From Bin18 sp965200355 (GTDB lineage: Bacteria; Desulfobacterota; Binatia; Bin18), in NCBI GenBank assembly GCA_965200355.1, contig OZ241351.1, positions 2,604,001-2,668,000 on the forward strand: DNA of 64,000 nt, given 5' to 3'. Shown piece by piece: positions 52,158 through 59,444 of this stretch (within the stretch, counting starts at the first letter, position 1; each line of letters begins with the position of its first letter). The position numbers were made by a program, and so were the translations under genes. The notes under the pieces were generated by a model. It saw only the letters and a program-made list of their open reading frames with translations, ran no database searches and was not told where the DNA came from.

Positions 52158-52775
52158 TTACCGAACGCCGCGCGTATTATCGCCGGCTGGCTCTCCGGGT
52201 TGTGGCTGCCAGTCAAAACCAATCTGTCGCCACAGGTCACGATAATCGTAGTCGGTCTTGAGCGCCAAGTTGAGCCGGTTGTACGAGGCAAAATCACTGA
52301 CGAGATGGATCAACTGCACCACGCCGGCATCAGTCAGGCCGACCTCGCGCAGGTGGGCAATATCCTCATCCGTCACATCCTGCGGGCTGCGGTTTACTTG
52401 CAGGGCAAACTCTACAATCGTTTTCAGGCGGGGGTCAGCAATCGCCGCTGGACCCTCAGCCAGAAACTGTTTGGTGTAGGCTTCGTCGGTCCGCAGGCCG
52501 TAGTGCAGAATCGTACAAAAAGCAGCCGTGCAGTAGGGGCAGCCGTTGGCCTTGGAAACGGCAATGCCGACGTGCTGAATTTCCGGCATGGAAAGCTCGC
52601 CCAGTTGCCAGAGGACCTTGGTGGTGCCGAGCTTGGCCTTGAGCAACTCGGGACAGTTCAATTCAACATAGAAGTGGTTGGGCACCGCGCCTTCCATGTC
52701 AGTGACCCAACTGAAAATTCCCTGGATGATCGGGTCGTCAATATGCTCCGGTTTGTTGATTGCCACTCGGGCCAT
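52158..52775 (-). CDS. Carboxymuconolactone decarboxylase/AhpD-like protein
   Basis: 205 residues. The thiol motif is Cys79-x-x-Cys82 in NGCPYCTAAFCTILHYGLR, with His89-type base nearby, as in AhpD-like peroxidase partners. The remaining helices fit the CMD fold. It could reduce peroxides or act in a lactone pathway. Last gene before the dispersed-repeat region and the restriction-modification operon. Confidence 0.83.
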   Translation of the reverse strand: MARVAINKPEHIDDPIIQGIFSWVTDMEGAVPNHFYVELNCPELLKAKLGTTKVLWQLGELSMPEIQHVGIAVSKANGCPYCTAAFCTILHYGLRTDEAYTKQFLAEGPAAIADPRLKTIVEFALQVNRSPQDVTDEDIAHLREVGLTDAGVVQLIHLVSDFASYNRLNLALKTDYDYRDLWRQIGFDWQPQPGEPAGDNTRGVR

Positions 52776-52880
52776 ACGTCACCACCGGCTGATTGGAATG
52801 TTGTGGGTATCTGGTCGGCTCCGTTTCCGGGCCTATAGTACCCGGTTGCAGACCTCGGTGCAAAGCCTCTGGATGCTGCG

Positions 52881-52994
52881 GACTGAAAGCCGGCCGGGCA
52901 ACCACTGAACCCCCCTGGCCCCCCTTATCAGGGGGGAGAGCTGCTGACTGGATTGTGTGGATTGAGAGCCGACCGGGCAACCGCAGGGGTTGCC
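52881..52994. repeat. Cluster of dispersed-repeat-like elements at the edge of the hsd operon
   Basis: In the 260-base gap 52776-53035 the segments 52881-52903 and 52960-52982 are near-identical (23 bases, four mismatches), both ending in the CGGGCAACC motif. The second continues as GGCAACC (52976-52982), gcagg, GGTTGCC (52988-52994), a hairpin found in many environmental genomes (recalled). Between them at 52909-52936 is the C-run/G-run palindrome, CCCCCCT, TATC, AGGGGGG, like the one at 4132-4158. No gene here. Confidence 0.6.
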
Positions 52995-53035
52995 TCTACA
53001 AGACACAGGCCCGCGGCGGGACAGAGGCCAATCGG

Positions 53036-55183
53036 TCAGGCTGAGGCGGCCGTTTCGTAATACGGCGAGGGGAGGGTGGGGTAGACTTGGAAGACGTGCT
53101 GAAACACCTCATTCGAGCGCTTTTCTACTTCCTGATTCTCGTAGCTTTGCGGCAAACCGGTTTGGTCGTGCCACAGAACGTTCTTGATGACAACGCGCAC
53201 CGCGGCGCGGGTGGCCTGCTTATCGCGCCACTGATCGACGCGCAGCTTCTCGGCCTTAATCGTGGTGAGCAGCTCAACGGCAACGGTCTTCACGCGCTGG
53301 ATGTCGGATTTGCTCAGGTGTGGTTTCTTGAGCAAGTCAAAGACAGCCAACGCTTCTTCATCTAGGCCCTCACGGGCCGCTCGGCGCTGTTCTGCATCCA
53401 ACTCTTGCGCCAGCTTGAGCAGCGCCTCAAAGGTTTGCTCAATCGTCACGCGGTCCTTCTCACGGTTATATTGCGCAACGACTTCTTCGTAGTGTCGCTG
53501 AAAATCGGTCCGTAGCGGGTTCTGTTGCAATAACCGCCGCAGCCGGTTTTCCACGCTGTGGCGCAGGTTCTGGACGGTGCTGTTCTTGGTTGGGCTCCGC
53601 TCAAACTCGTGTTTCAGGCGCTCGAAATCAATCCGGCTGATGTCATAGGGCTCCTGTTTTTCGATTACCGCGTCGGGCCGCACCTCAATGGCCTGGTCTA
53701 CCACCATATGCAGGCTACGGATGATAGCGCTGATGTCAGCCCGCTCGCGATCCTGTTGCAGGCTCTTGTAGATAATGTTGATGGCCTCGCGTTCGTTTCT
53801 GTAGACCTGCACGCCTGGCACATTCAGGCTGGCCCGGAACTTCTTGAACACCTCACGGCAGAAAACCTCGAAGCGCTTCCGGGTTTCGTCGTTCTCATTC
53901 GCCGCCTCCTTGCAAGCGACAATGGCGGCGTTCCGCTGAAAACCGGACCGTTCGATCACGTCGTCCAGGCCGGCCCCCCGCTCATTGAGAAAGGTCCGTA
54001 CCAGGGCAATCGCCTCGGCCAGGTCAGCCAGCAACTCGTCGTTGGGTCTGGCCGGGTCGATTGCCCTATCGTCCGTCCGCGTAGCAGCGAAGGTCGCCAG
54101 GGCCTTACGCAGCTGTGTCAGGATGCCGCAGTAGTCCACGATCAGGCCGTTGTTTTTGCCGGCGTTGACGCGGTTGGCGCGGGCAATGGCCTGCATCAGG
54201 GTGTGGGCTTTGAGCGGTTTGTCAAGATACAGCGTGGACAGGCTCGGTACGTCGAAACCGGTCAACCACATGGCGCAGACAATGGCAATCCGAAAGGGAT
54301 GCTCTTCCGCTTTGAAGGCTTCGTCCAGGGCCATGCGCTGCATAGTGCGAAAGCGTGGCTGGCTGCGCATGGCTTCGGGCAATTCCATACCCTGCTTGAT
54401 GAGGCGACGGTGTGGAGCGATGTCCAAGTCCCATTGGCGAAACCTGTCCACCTCACCCTGCTCCTCGCTCACCACGACCGCCAGGCGGGTTTCCCGCATC
54501 CAGTTCATTTGCCGCGTCAGATAGCCCTTCTCCTGCTCGTCGCTCGCCTCCGACTGCGCCGCCGCCAATGCCTGAATGCGCTCCTGCCAGTAGAACGCAA
54601 TCAGCCGGTGCATCCGCACGCAGGTCATTTTATCGAGACAGACCAGCATGGCCTTGCCCGTCTCCCAGGCGGTTGAGTAGTGCTGCACGAAGTCTCGGGC
54701 TACCTGGTCGAGCCGCTTATCCGCGGTGAGGAGGTGGGAGGCGCGCTTCATCTCCTGTTCCAGCCGCTGGGCGGTATTGATGTCGTCAATTTCCAGGTCC
54801 TCCAGCGTGTCGGCCATCCGCTCGTTCAGGTCGCCAATGGCCACGCCCAGCGTGTCGCCCCGAGCGTCGTAGTAAAGCGGCACGGTCGCTTGATCCTCCA
54901 CGGCTCGCTGAAAATCGTAGGTTGAAACATAGTCGCCAAAGACCTGCCGCGTGATTTCATCATCTTTGAACAGGGGCGTGCCGGTGAAGCCGATATAGCT
55001 GGCGTTGGGCAGGGCATGACGCAGGTTGAGGGCCAGCGTGCCGTACTGAGTGCGGTGGGCCTCGTCGGTGATGACGATAATGTCGTCACGATTGGTATAA
55101 CGCTCGCCCGGCCCTCCGTCCTGATGAAATTTCTGGATCAGCGAGAAGACATATGTCTTATGGTGGGTCAGCAAGTCGCGCAC
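53036..55183 (-). CDS. hsdR: Type I restriction endonuclease HsdR, C-terminal reading frame (after in-frame amber)
   Basis: Continues HsdR without loss of frame after TAG 55250-55252. GTG 55183 is merely the first possible start; 22 in-frame codons of family-like sequence (TFAGCGVVDHDTDP onward) precede it. The segment contains the motor motifs VITDEAHRTQYG and IGFTGTPLFKDDE, motif VI in LMQAIARANRVNAGK, and a coiled-coil C-terminal domain ending HVFQVYPTLPSPYYETAASA. In a working enzyme this half translocates DNA with ATP; alone it lacks the nuclease and Walker A parts. Confidence 0.78.
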   Translation of the reverse strand: MRDLLTHHKTYVFSLIQKFHQDGGPGERYTNRDDIIVITDEAHRTQYGTLALNLRHALPNASYIGFTGTPLFKDDEITRQVFGDYVSTYDFQRAVEDQATVPLYYDARGDTLGVAIGDLNERMADTLEDLEIDDINTAQRLEQEMKRASHLLTADKRLDQVARDFVQHYSTAWETGKAMLVCLDKMTCVRMHRLIAFYWQERIQALAAAQSEASDEQEKGYLTRQMNWMRETRLAVVVSEEQGEVDRFRQWDLDIAPHRRLIKQGMELPEAMRSQPRFRTMQRMALDEAFKAEEHPFRIAIVCAMWLTGFDVPSLSTLYLDKPLKAHTLMQAIARANRVNAGKNNGLIVDYCGILTQLRKALATFAATRTDDRAIDPARPNDELLADLAEAIALVRTFLNERGAGLDDVIERSGFQRNAAIVACKEAANENDETRKRFEVFCREVFKKFRASLNVPGVQVYRNEREAINIIYKSLQQDRERADISAIIRSLHMVVDQAIEVRPDAVIEKQEPYDISRIDFERLKHEFERSPTKNSTVQNLRHSVENRLRRLLQQNPLRTDFQRHYEEVVAQYNREKDRVTIEQTFEALLKLAQELDAEQRRAAREGLDEEALAVFDLLKKPHLSKSDIQRVKTVAVELLTTIKAEKLRVDQWRDKQATRAAVRVVIKNVLWHDQTGLPQSYENQEVEKRSNEVFQHVFQVYPTLPSPYYETAASA

Positions 55184-55249
55184 GTCTGCGCCGCTGGCCG
55201 GCCGGCAGGGGTCTGTATCGTGATCGACGACTCCGCAGCCGGCAAAGGT

Positions 55250-56272
55250 CTAGTAAATCTGGGTGTCGAGGTCGTCGCGGTCGGTCAACACCAGAAAGGT
55301 GAAGTTGCCGCCAAGGGTGCGGTGGACCTTCCGGGCGAACATTACCATTGAGTAGCTCTTCCCGGCCCCCTGGGTATGCCAGAAAACGCCCAGCCGGCGC
55401 TGGTGGGCCTCACGGGTACGCACCGCCTCAATCGCCCGGTTGACCCCCAGGAACTGATGATTGCGGGCCAGGATTTTCCTTGGCTCGCCCGAGGATTCAT
55501 CAAAGAGAATGAAATTCTCCACCAGGTCCATAAAGTTGCGCTTGTCACAGACGCCTTTCAGCAGCGTCTCCATGTCCACCACGCTGGGTTCCGCCTCGTC
55601 GAGCCGCTTCCACTCGTGGAAATGCTCCCACTTGCTGGTAAGGGAACCGAGCTTGGCCTTCTCACCGTTGCCAAATACGACCAGAGCATTGTGGTGGAAC
55701 AGGCGCGGAATAGTGTCTCGGTAGTCGGAGTAGTTCTGCTCAAACGCGGTCTGAAGGTTGCGGTGGATGTTCTTGCACTCGATAAACAGCAGCGGCAGGC
55801 CGTTGACAAAGCCGACAATATCGGCCCGCCGGCGATACAGGTCGCCCCGCACCCACAGTTCACGGACACACAGAAAGTGGTTGTTCTCCGGCTTGTCAAA
55901 GTCGAACACCCGCAGGCGTTCCCGCACCAGTGCATTTTTATGGTTGCGAAAGGAGACTGGCACGCCGTCACGGATAAGGGCGTATTGTTCACGGTTGGCG
56001 GCGACCAGGGTTTGGGCAATCAGCGTGGTCGTGAGCTGGCGAACGGCATCAGCGTAAGCGGCCTCGGGCAGACCCGGATTCAGGGCTTTCAGCCGCTCAC
56101 GAAGCCGGCGGGTCAGCACCACCTCGCCGTCAGATGTACGGCCTAGCAGGCTGTCCGGTCCGAAGTCCTCGCGGTTATGGGCATAGACCGACTCCCAACC
56201 GAGTTGGTGTTCCAGATAACTCGCGGTCGTTTGCTGCACGAGCGCGTCTTCGGTGTAGGCTGTCGATTTCAT
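55250..56272 (-). CDS. hsdR: Type I restriction endonuclease HsdR, N-terminal part, ends at in-frame amber
   Basis: The first 340 residues of HsdR: AYTEDALVQQTTASYLEHQLGWE at the start, the nuclease core RADIVGFVNGLPLLFIECKN (Asp and Glu-x-Lys), and Walker A in VFWHTQGAGKSYSMVMFARK. It stops at TAG 55250-55252 within LTDRDDLDTQIY; homologous sequence resumes at the next codon. Translated alone it would hold the nuclease and ATP loop but not the helicase. A second single-TAG interruption of a defence gene, like cmr6-cmr1. Confidence 0.78.
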   Translation of the reverse strand: MKSTAYTEDALVQQTTASYLEHQLGWESVYAHNREDFGPDSLLGRTSDGEVVLTRRLRERLKALNPGLPEAAYADAVRQLTTTLIAQTLVAANREQYALIRDGVPVSFRNHKNALVRERLRVFDFDKPENNHFLCVRELWVRGDLYRRRADIVGFVNGLPLLFIECKNIHRNLQTAFEQNYSDYRDTIPRLFHHNALVVFGNGEKAKLGSLTSKWEHFHEWKRLDEAEPSVVDMETLLKGVCDKRNFMDLVENFILFDESSGEPRKILARNHQFLGVNRAIEAVRTREAHQRRLGVFWHTQGAGKSYSMVMFARKVHRTLGGNFTFLVLTDRDDLDTQIY

Positions 56273-56304
56273 CGCTGCTTAGGTATCCAGCAGGAAACGT
56301 TCCA

Positions 56305-56608
56305 TTATTCGTCTTCATCCGGGAATATCTTTGAGTTGTAGAACGCGTCGATAAACTCCTGGGGCGTCTCGTCAAAGTCTGGGGCAATCCAGATTTGGCC
56401 CTTCAGCGCCCCGAGTTTCCGTTTGGTCTTCGGCTTCCGGTACGGCTCCAGCCGCTCGCTTCCGCCCAGCTTCGCCAAGCGCCGGGCACTTTCCCGTTCG
56501 ATGAGTAGCTTGTAAACCCTCGCGTACCAGCTTCGCCTTCTCTGCAATACCGGTAAGGCGCTGGGCTTCTACCAACAATTGGTCATCAATGTTCAGTGTC
56601 GTTCTCAT
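56305..56608 (-). pseudogene. vapB: VapB-like antitoxin, frameshifted
   Basis: The first frame gives MRTTLNIDDQLLVEAQRLTG and then REGLQA, a typical ribbon-helix-helix VapB start. At about position 56503 an extra base shifts the frame; in the other frame the sequence goes on ALIERESARRLAKLGG-like (LIERESARRLAKLGG) and ends with a DUF2281-type tail LKGQIWIAPDFDETPQEF. Together they make a familiar 95-residue antitoxin, broken by one base. No VapC toxin is next to it. It lies between hsdS and hsdR. Confidence 0.6.
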
Positions 56609-56676
56609 GTTCCCTCACCCCTCTTGCCCGTCTGATGGAGCGGCTGGCAGGTTCCACTTCGTTCGGTTAGGGTTCG

Positions 56677-57426
56677 TCACCCTACTTTAATCTCCCCACT
56701 CATCAGTCGTGGTAGAAGGAGGTCACGGGCTTGGCTCAGTCGATCAATCGCTCGATGTAGCCCCTCAATTTGATGGTCAATGGGACGTACATACTCCATG
56801 AACGACTCGCCGACACGTTTTGCCGGTTGGAGCAGTTCAACGTCGTAGAGGTCTTTCTTTGTGACTGCGGCAAAGATAGTGCCCCCGCCGATTATGTCTT
56901 CTTTGAAAAACCGACTCTTCAGAGCGTAGAAGAGAAGGTTCTGCTGATTTTGATTTGATCGGATAGCTGCAATGCCCCGTCCAATGACAATCTTATCAAG
57001 TGTAAGATTGATCTTTCCGACCGGCGCACGAACACTGAACAGAATATCACCACTTCGGGCTATCCTGTTCTGAACGGTGCAGTATGTCTGATGTGTTGGA
57101 AATCTAGCTCCGAAATTCGCTACCCCCTGATGGAATGGAAGTCCACTACCTTCTTTGTTGTAAAAAGTTGACTTGGGGCTTTGACCCATAGTTATGTCTG
57201 CGATTTCCACGAGTTTCCGTCTCTCCCACCCCTCCGGCACCCCGTCCTTAACCTTGACGTGCTCATGCCCAGGAAACCGAAGCCGCACGAACCACTCCTT
57301 GTAGAGCAGCCGCGCTGCCTGTTCTAGCAACTGAATCCGCCGCCGGTTGTTTTCAATCAGGTCGTCGTAGGCGGAGAGGATGGAGGCAATGCGACGTTGT
57401 TGATTGACATCTGTAGGAACGGTCAC
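56677..57426 (-). pseudogene. hsdS: Type I specificity subunit HsdS, second half (after frameshift)
   Basis: 249 residues holding the central conserved region SAYDDLIENNRRRIQLLEQAARLLYKEWF, then the second target-recognition domain (GWERRKLVEIADITMGQSPKSTFYN onward) and the C-terminal conserved region ending RDLLLPRLMSGEIKVG. GTG 57426 is the first possible start, but homology begins earlier in this frame, within the first-half segment. The first half is in another frame. Confidence 0.7.
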
Positions 57427-57875
57427 CTTGACCCGATAAATACGTTCGGGAGCCGTGTGTCTAACTTTTGTGCCAGTCGCGCTACCCCTATTTGCCCGCG
57501 AACTGGTCTGGTGTTGAGGAGGTAATAGAGAAAACGTTTATCCAGAGCCTTGTCGTCTATCTCTTGAATTAAGCCCAGACGTTGGTTGTGGAGGTACTTT
57601 CCTCCTTCGGGAATCAACGGAGAACTCCCAAGAAGACCAGGCCCCTGTTCCGTCATTGCAACGATCAGGTCCCCCTCATCCAACACGTAGTCCTCTGGAA
57701 TGCCGCCCGTATAGAATCGATCCTTATTCAGCCGCAACCGGAATCCGCCCTCTTCATTGAAGTTGCCGGGTGTGAGGACAATAAATTCGCCACTGTCAGA
57801 AAAGTACTGACTCTTGAATGCGAAACCGTGCTTCACATAAATTGCATCGCCAAGCGCTATTCTGTGCCAACTCAT
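57423..57875 (-). pseudogene. hsdS: Type I specificity subunit HsdS, first half (before frameshift)
   Basis: Starts MSWHRIALGDAIYVKHGFAFKSQYF, the usual HsdS opening, and covers the first target-recognition domain to about RPVRGQIG. After this the frame loses homology (VARLAQKLDTRL). In the other frame SATGTKVRHTAPERIYRVKV continues to the second half, so one base is gained or lost near a G-run at about 57485-57490. Joined, the protein would be near 400 residues, normal for HsdS. Starts in the ATGA overlap of the hicA stop. Confidence 0.7.
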
Positions 57876-58126
57876 CCTCCCGACTCCTCAAACTCTTGGC
57901 GAGACAGACGTGACTGTCGGATGATGGAACTAAGCGTGCCACGGCGAATTTCCCGGTGGTTGGGAACTAAAACCGTAGTCGTGCCGTCTGTCGTGCGCCG
58001 CTGCATAACGATATGGCTGCTTCTCCGGCGCACCTCAGTAAAGTGGTGACGTTCTAGTATCCGGCAGACTTCCCGACCAGAATAGACTTTCAGCCTACCC
58101 AACCGTAATCTCCACGTTGGTGACAT
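57872..58126 (-). CDS. hicA: HicA-type toxin
   Basis: A small dsRBD-like mRNA interferase: SGREVCRILERHHFTEVRRRSSHIVMQ with the catalytic His in the SHIVM context, and NHREIRRGTLSSIIRQSRLSRQEF. The frame from ATG 58126 (84 residues) overlaps hicB; homology starts only at LKVYSGREV, so a later TTG or CTG start is likely. Overlaps hsdS by four bases. Confidence 0.8.
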   Translation of the reverse strand: MSPTWRLRLGRLKVYSGREVCRILERHHFTEVRRRSSHIVMQRRTTDGTTTVLVPNHREIRRGTLSSIIRQSRLSRQEFEESGG

Positions 58127-58316
58127 AGACTTCTGAGTGCAGCCGCTCTGCTATCTCTTCGGTTGAGGCGCACTCGAAGAACAACTCAAGCGCCTCTGTC
58201 ACATTCTCACGCGCCTCCCTGACGGTGGCTCCCTGGCTGGCTATATCGAGTTCGGGGCACAGGGCCACATAGCCCTCACCGTCCCGTTCAATAATGGCTG
58301 TCAGCGTCTTTGTCAT
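58095..58316 (-). CDS. hicB: HicB-type antitoxin
   Basis: 73 residues from ATG 58316 (TKTLTAIIERDGEGYVALCPELDIASQGAT). The RNase H-like fold of HicB is clear: GYVALCPELD and ATVREARENVTEALELFFE. Normally neutralises HicA and represses the operon; a C-terminal DNA-binding domain is absent, so it is the short type. Located before hicA, as in hicBA-order modules. Confidence 0.83.
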   Translation of the reverse strand: MTKTLTAIIERDGEGYVALCPELDIASQGATVREARENVTEALELFFECASTEEIAERLHSEVYVTNVEITVG

Positions 58317-58332
58317 CACGCCACCTCGCATT

Positions 58333-58695
58333 GGATGTATCTTTCAACAACTTCATAGGCTGGACCTGAACGCTGAACAGCAGGAGCCCCTTCACCCTCT
58401 GAGGAGCCCCAATCGTTCGGCTCAGGATTCATTCGTCAGTCCTATAATGGCCAGCCCTTGCATCGAACCATCCCGGTTGCGGACCATCAACGTGCCTCCA
58501 TCCCTAATGATGTCGGCAAGCTCAGCCGTCACCGACAAGGCCGTGCTCACCGTTGCCGCCTTGCTCCTGGAATGCAGCCGTTCAGTCAACTTCTCCGTAT
58601 TTTTTACATCTCGTTCGGTGAGGCTCATAGTGACCTTCATTGGCTCAACTCCTTTCTCTTCATTAAACACCTCAGAATCGGATGTATCTTTCAAC
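58333..58695. repeat. 16-bp direct repeats around the orphan antitoxin-like gene
   Basis: GGATGTATCTTTCAAC occurs at 58333-58348 and at 58680-58695 (347 bases apart), on either side of the small gene at 58422-58640. The repeats may be duplicated target sites, or recombination or operator sites. The interval 58349-58421 holds nothing else recognised. Confidence 0.6.
58422..58640 (-). CDS. Small orphan antitoxin-like protein
   Basis: 72 residues from ATG 58640 (KVTMSLTERDVKNTEKLTERLHSRSKAATVSTALSVTAEL). The start looks like a ribbon-helix-helix protein of the CopG type (short beta strand, then two helices), followed by a strand-rich end MVRNRDGSMQGLAIIGL. Likely a DNA-binding antitoxin without its toxin. 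Flanked by 16-bp direct repeats. Confidence 0.55.
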   Translation of the reverse strand: MKVTMSLTERDVKNTEKLTERLHSRSKAATVSTALSVTAELADIIRDGGTLMVRNRDGSMQGLAIIGLTNES

Positions 58696-58999
58696 CCTGC
58701 TTGGAGTAAATAACCATGCCGAAGATGTCTATATGTCGCTTGAACAGGGCGGACTTGATGCTTTCGTAGGCCGTGAGGTCGCAGGTCTGTGGAATGTCGA
58801 GGTCTTCCAGATCAAGAGCCAGTCGCCCGAGACGCCTGTCGTCCACAATGCCGCGCGTGGCCAGGTCAATGTCGGAATACCGCTTGGCCTTACCGGTCGC
58901 GCGTGAGCCGAAAAGCCTCACCTCTGTGAGTTCGGGATAGGTAACGAAGATGTGGGTCAGCTTGGCCATGACGGGCGGAGGGAGGTCCGGCGCTCTCAT
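58691..58999 (-). CDS. mntA: MntA-type nucleotidyltransferase antitoxin
   Basis: A 102-residue minimal nucleotidyltransferase. EVRLFGSRATGKAKRYSDIDLA has the GS-x10-D-x-D active site, and CDLTAYESIKSALFKRHIDIF closes the fold. Antitoxins of this family add AMP to the HEPN toxin partner (family knowledge). Overlaps hepT by four bases (ATGA). Confidence 0.86.
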   Translation of the reverse strand: MRAPDLPPPVMAKLTHIFVTYPELTEVRLFGSRATGKAKRYSDIDLATRGIVDDRRLGRLALDLEDLDIPQTCDLTAYESIKSALFKRHIDIFGMVIYSKQG

Positions 59000-59412
59000 A
59001 GGTTCATCGCCTCCCGGCGCAGACGTTCATGCAGTTCTCCGAGAATGGTGAGGTAGCGCCGCTGGATTCGGTCAATGACAAGATCAAACGTCGCAAGGTC
59101 GTAGGTGTGCGACATGAGATTGCGGTCGGTCAGCATATCGACCCAGGTATCGCCGTCCTGAATGAGTTTGGATTGAAAAGATTGGCGTATGACCTGTCGG
59201 GGTGTCACGGTCGAGAGGGAAACGCCATCGTGCTCCAGACGGTCCTTGAGGAGATTCCAGGCCAACTCAAAGGTATATTCAAAGCGCTGTATAACCCCCT
59301 CGCGCTCCAGTTGGTTCAACCGGCTGGGTTCTTCTCTCAACGCTTCGCGCAACAGGCTGAACGCGCGGGAAAAGTTCCTGAATCGGTAGTGCCAGCGCAC
59401 TTCTTCCGTCAT
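58996..59412 (-). CDS. hepT: HepT-type HEPN toxin (nucleotidyltransferase substrate-binding family)
   Basis: 138 residues, an HEPN four-helix protein of the HI0074 type: RFEYTFELAWNLLKDRLEHDG and TPRQVIRQSFQSKLI. RNLMSHTYD contains the R-x4-H-x-Y RNase motif of active HEPN toxins. With MntA it forms a type VII toxin-antitoxin module, between hsdM and the rest of the operon. Confidence 0.86.
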   Translation of the reverse strand: MTEEVRWHYRFRNFSRAFSLLREALREEPSRLNQLEREGVIQRFEYTFELAWNLLKDRLEHDGVSLSTVTPRQVIRQSFQSKLIQDGDTWVDMLTDRNLMSHTYDLATFDLVIDRIQRRYLTILGELHERLRREAMNL

Positions 59413-59444
59413 CGCATTTCCCCCAGGGGTGCCAAATACCGTGA

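Noticed and set aside
53558..54676. Long plus-strand open frames opposite hsdR (53558-54676 and 55376-56146) and opposite hsdM (59526-60512)
   Set aside because: They lie wholly antisense to genes with clear family motifs, show no recognisable domain, and have composition expected of a shadow frame in GC-rich DNA.
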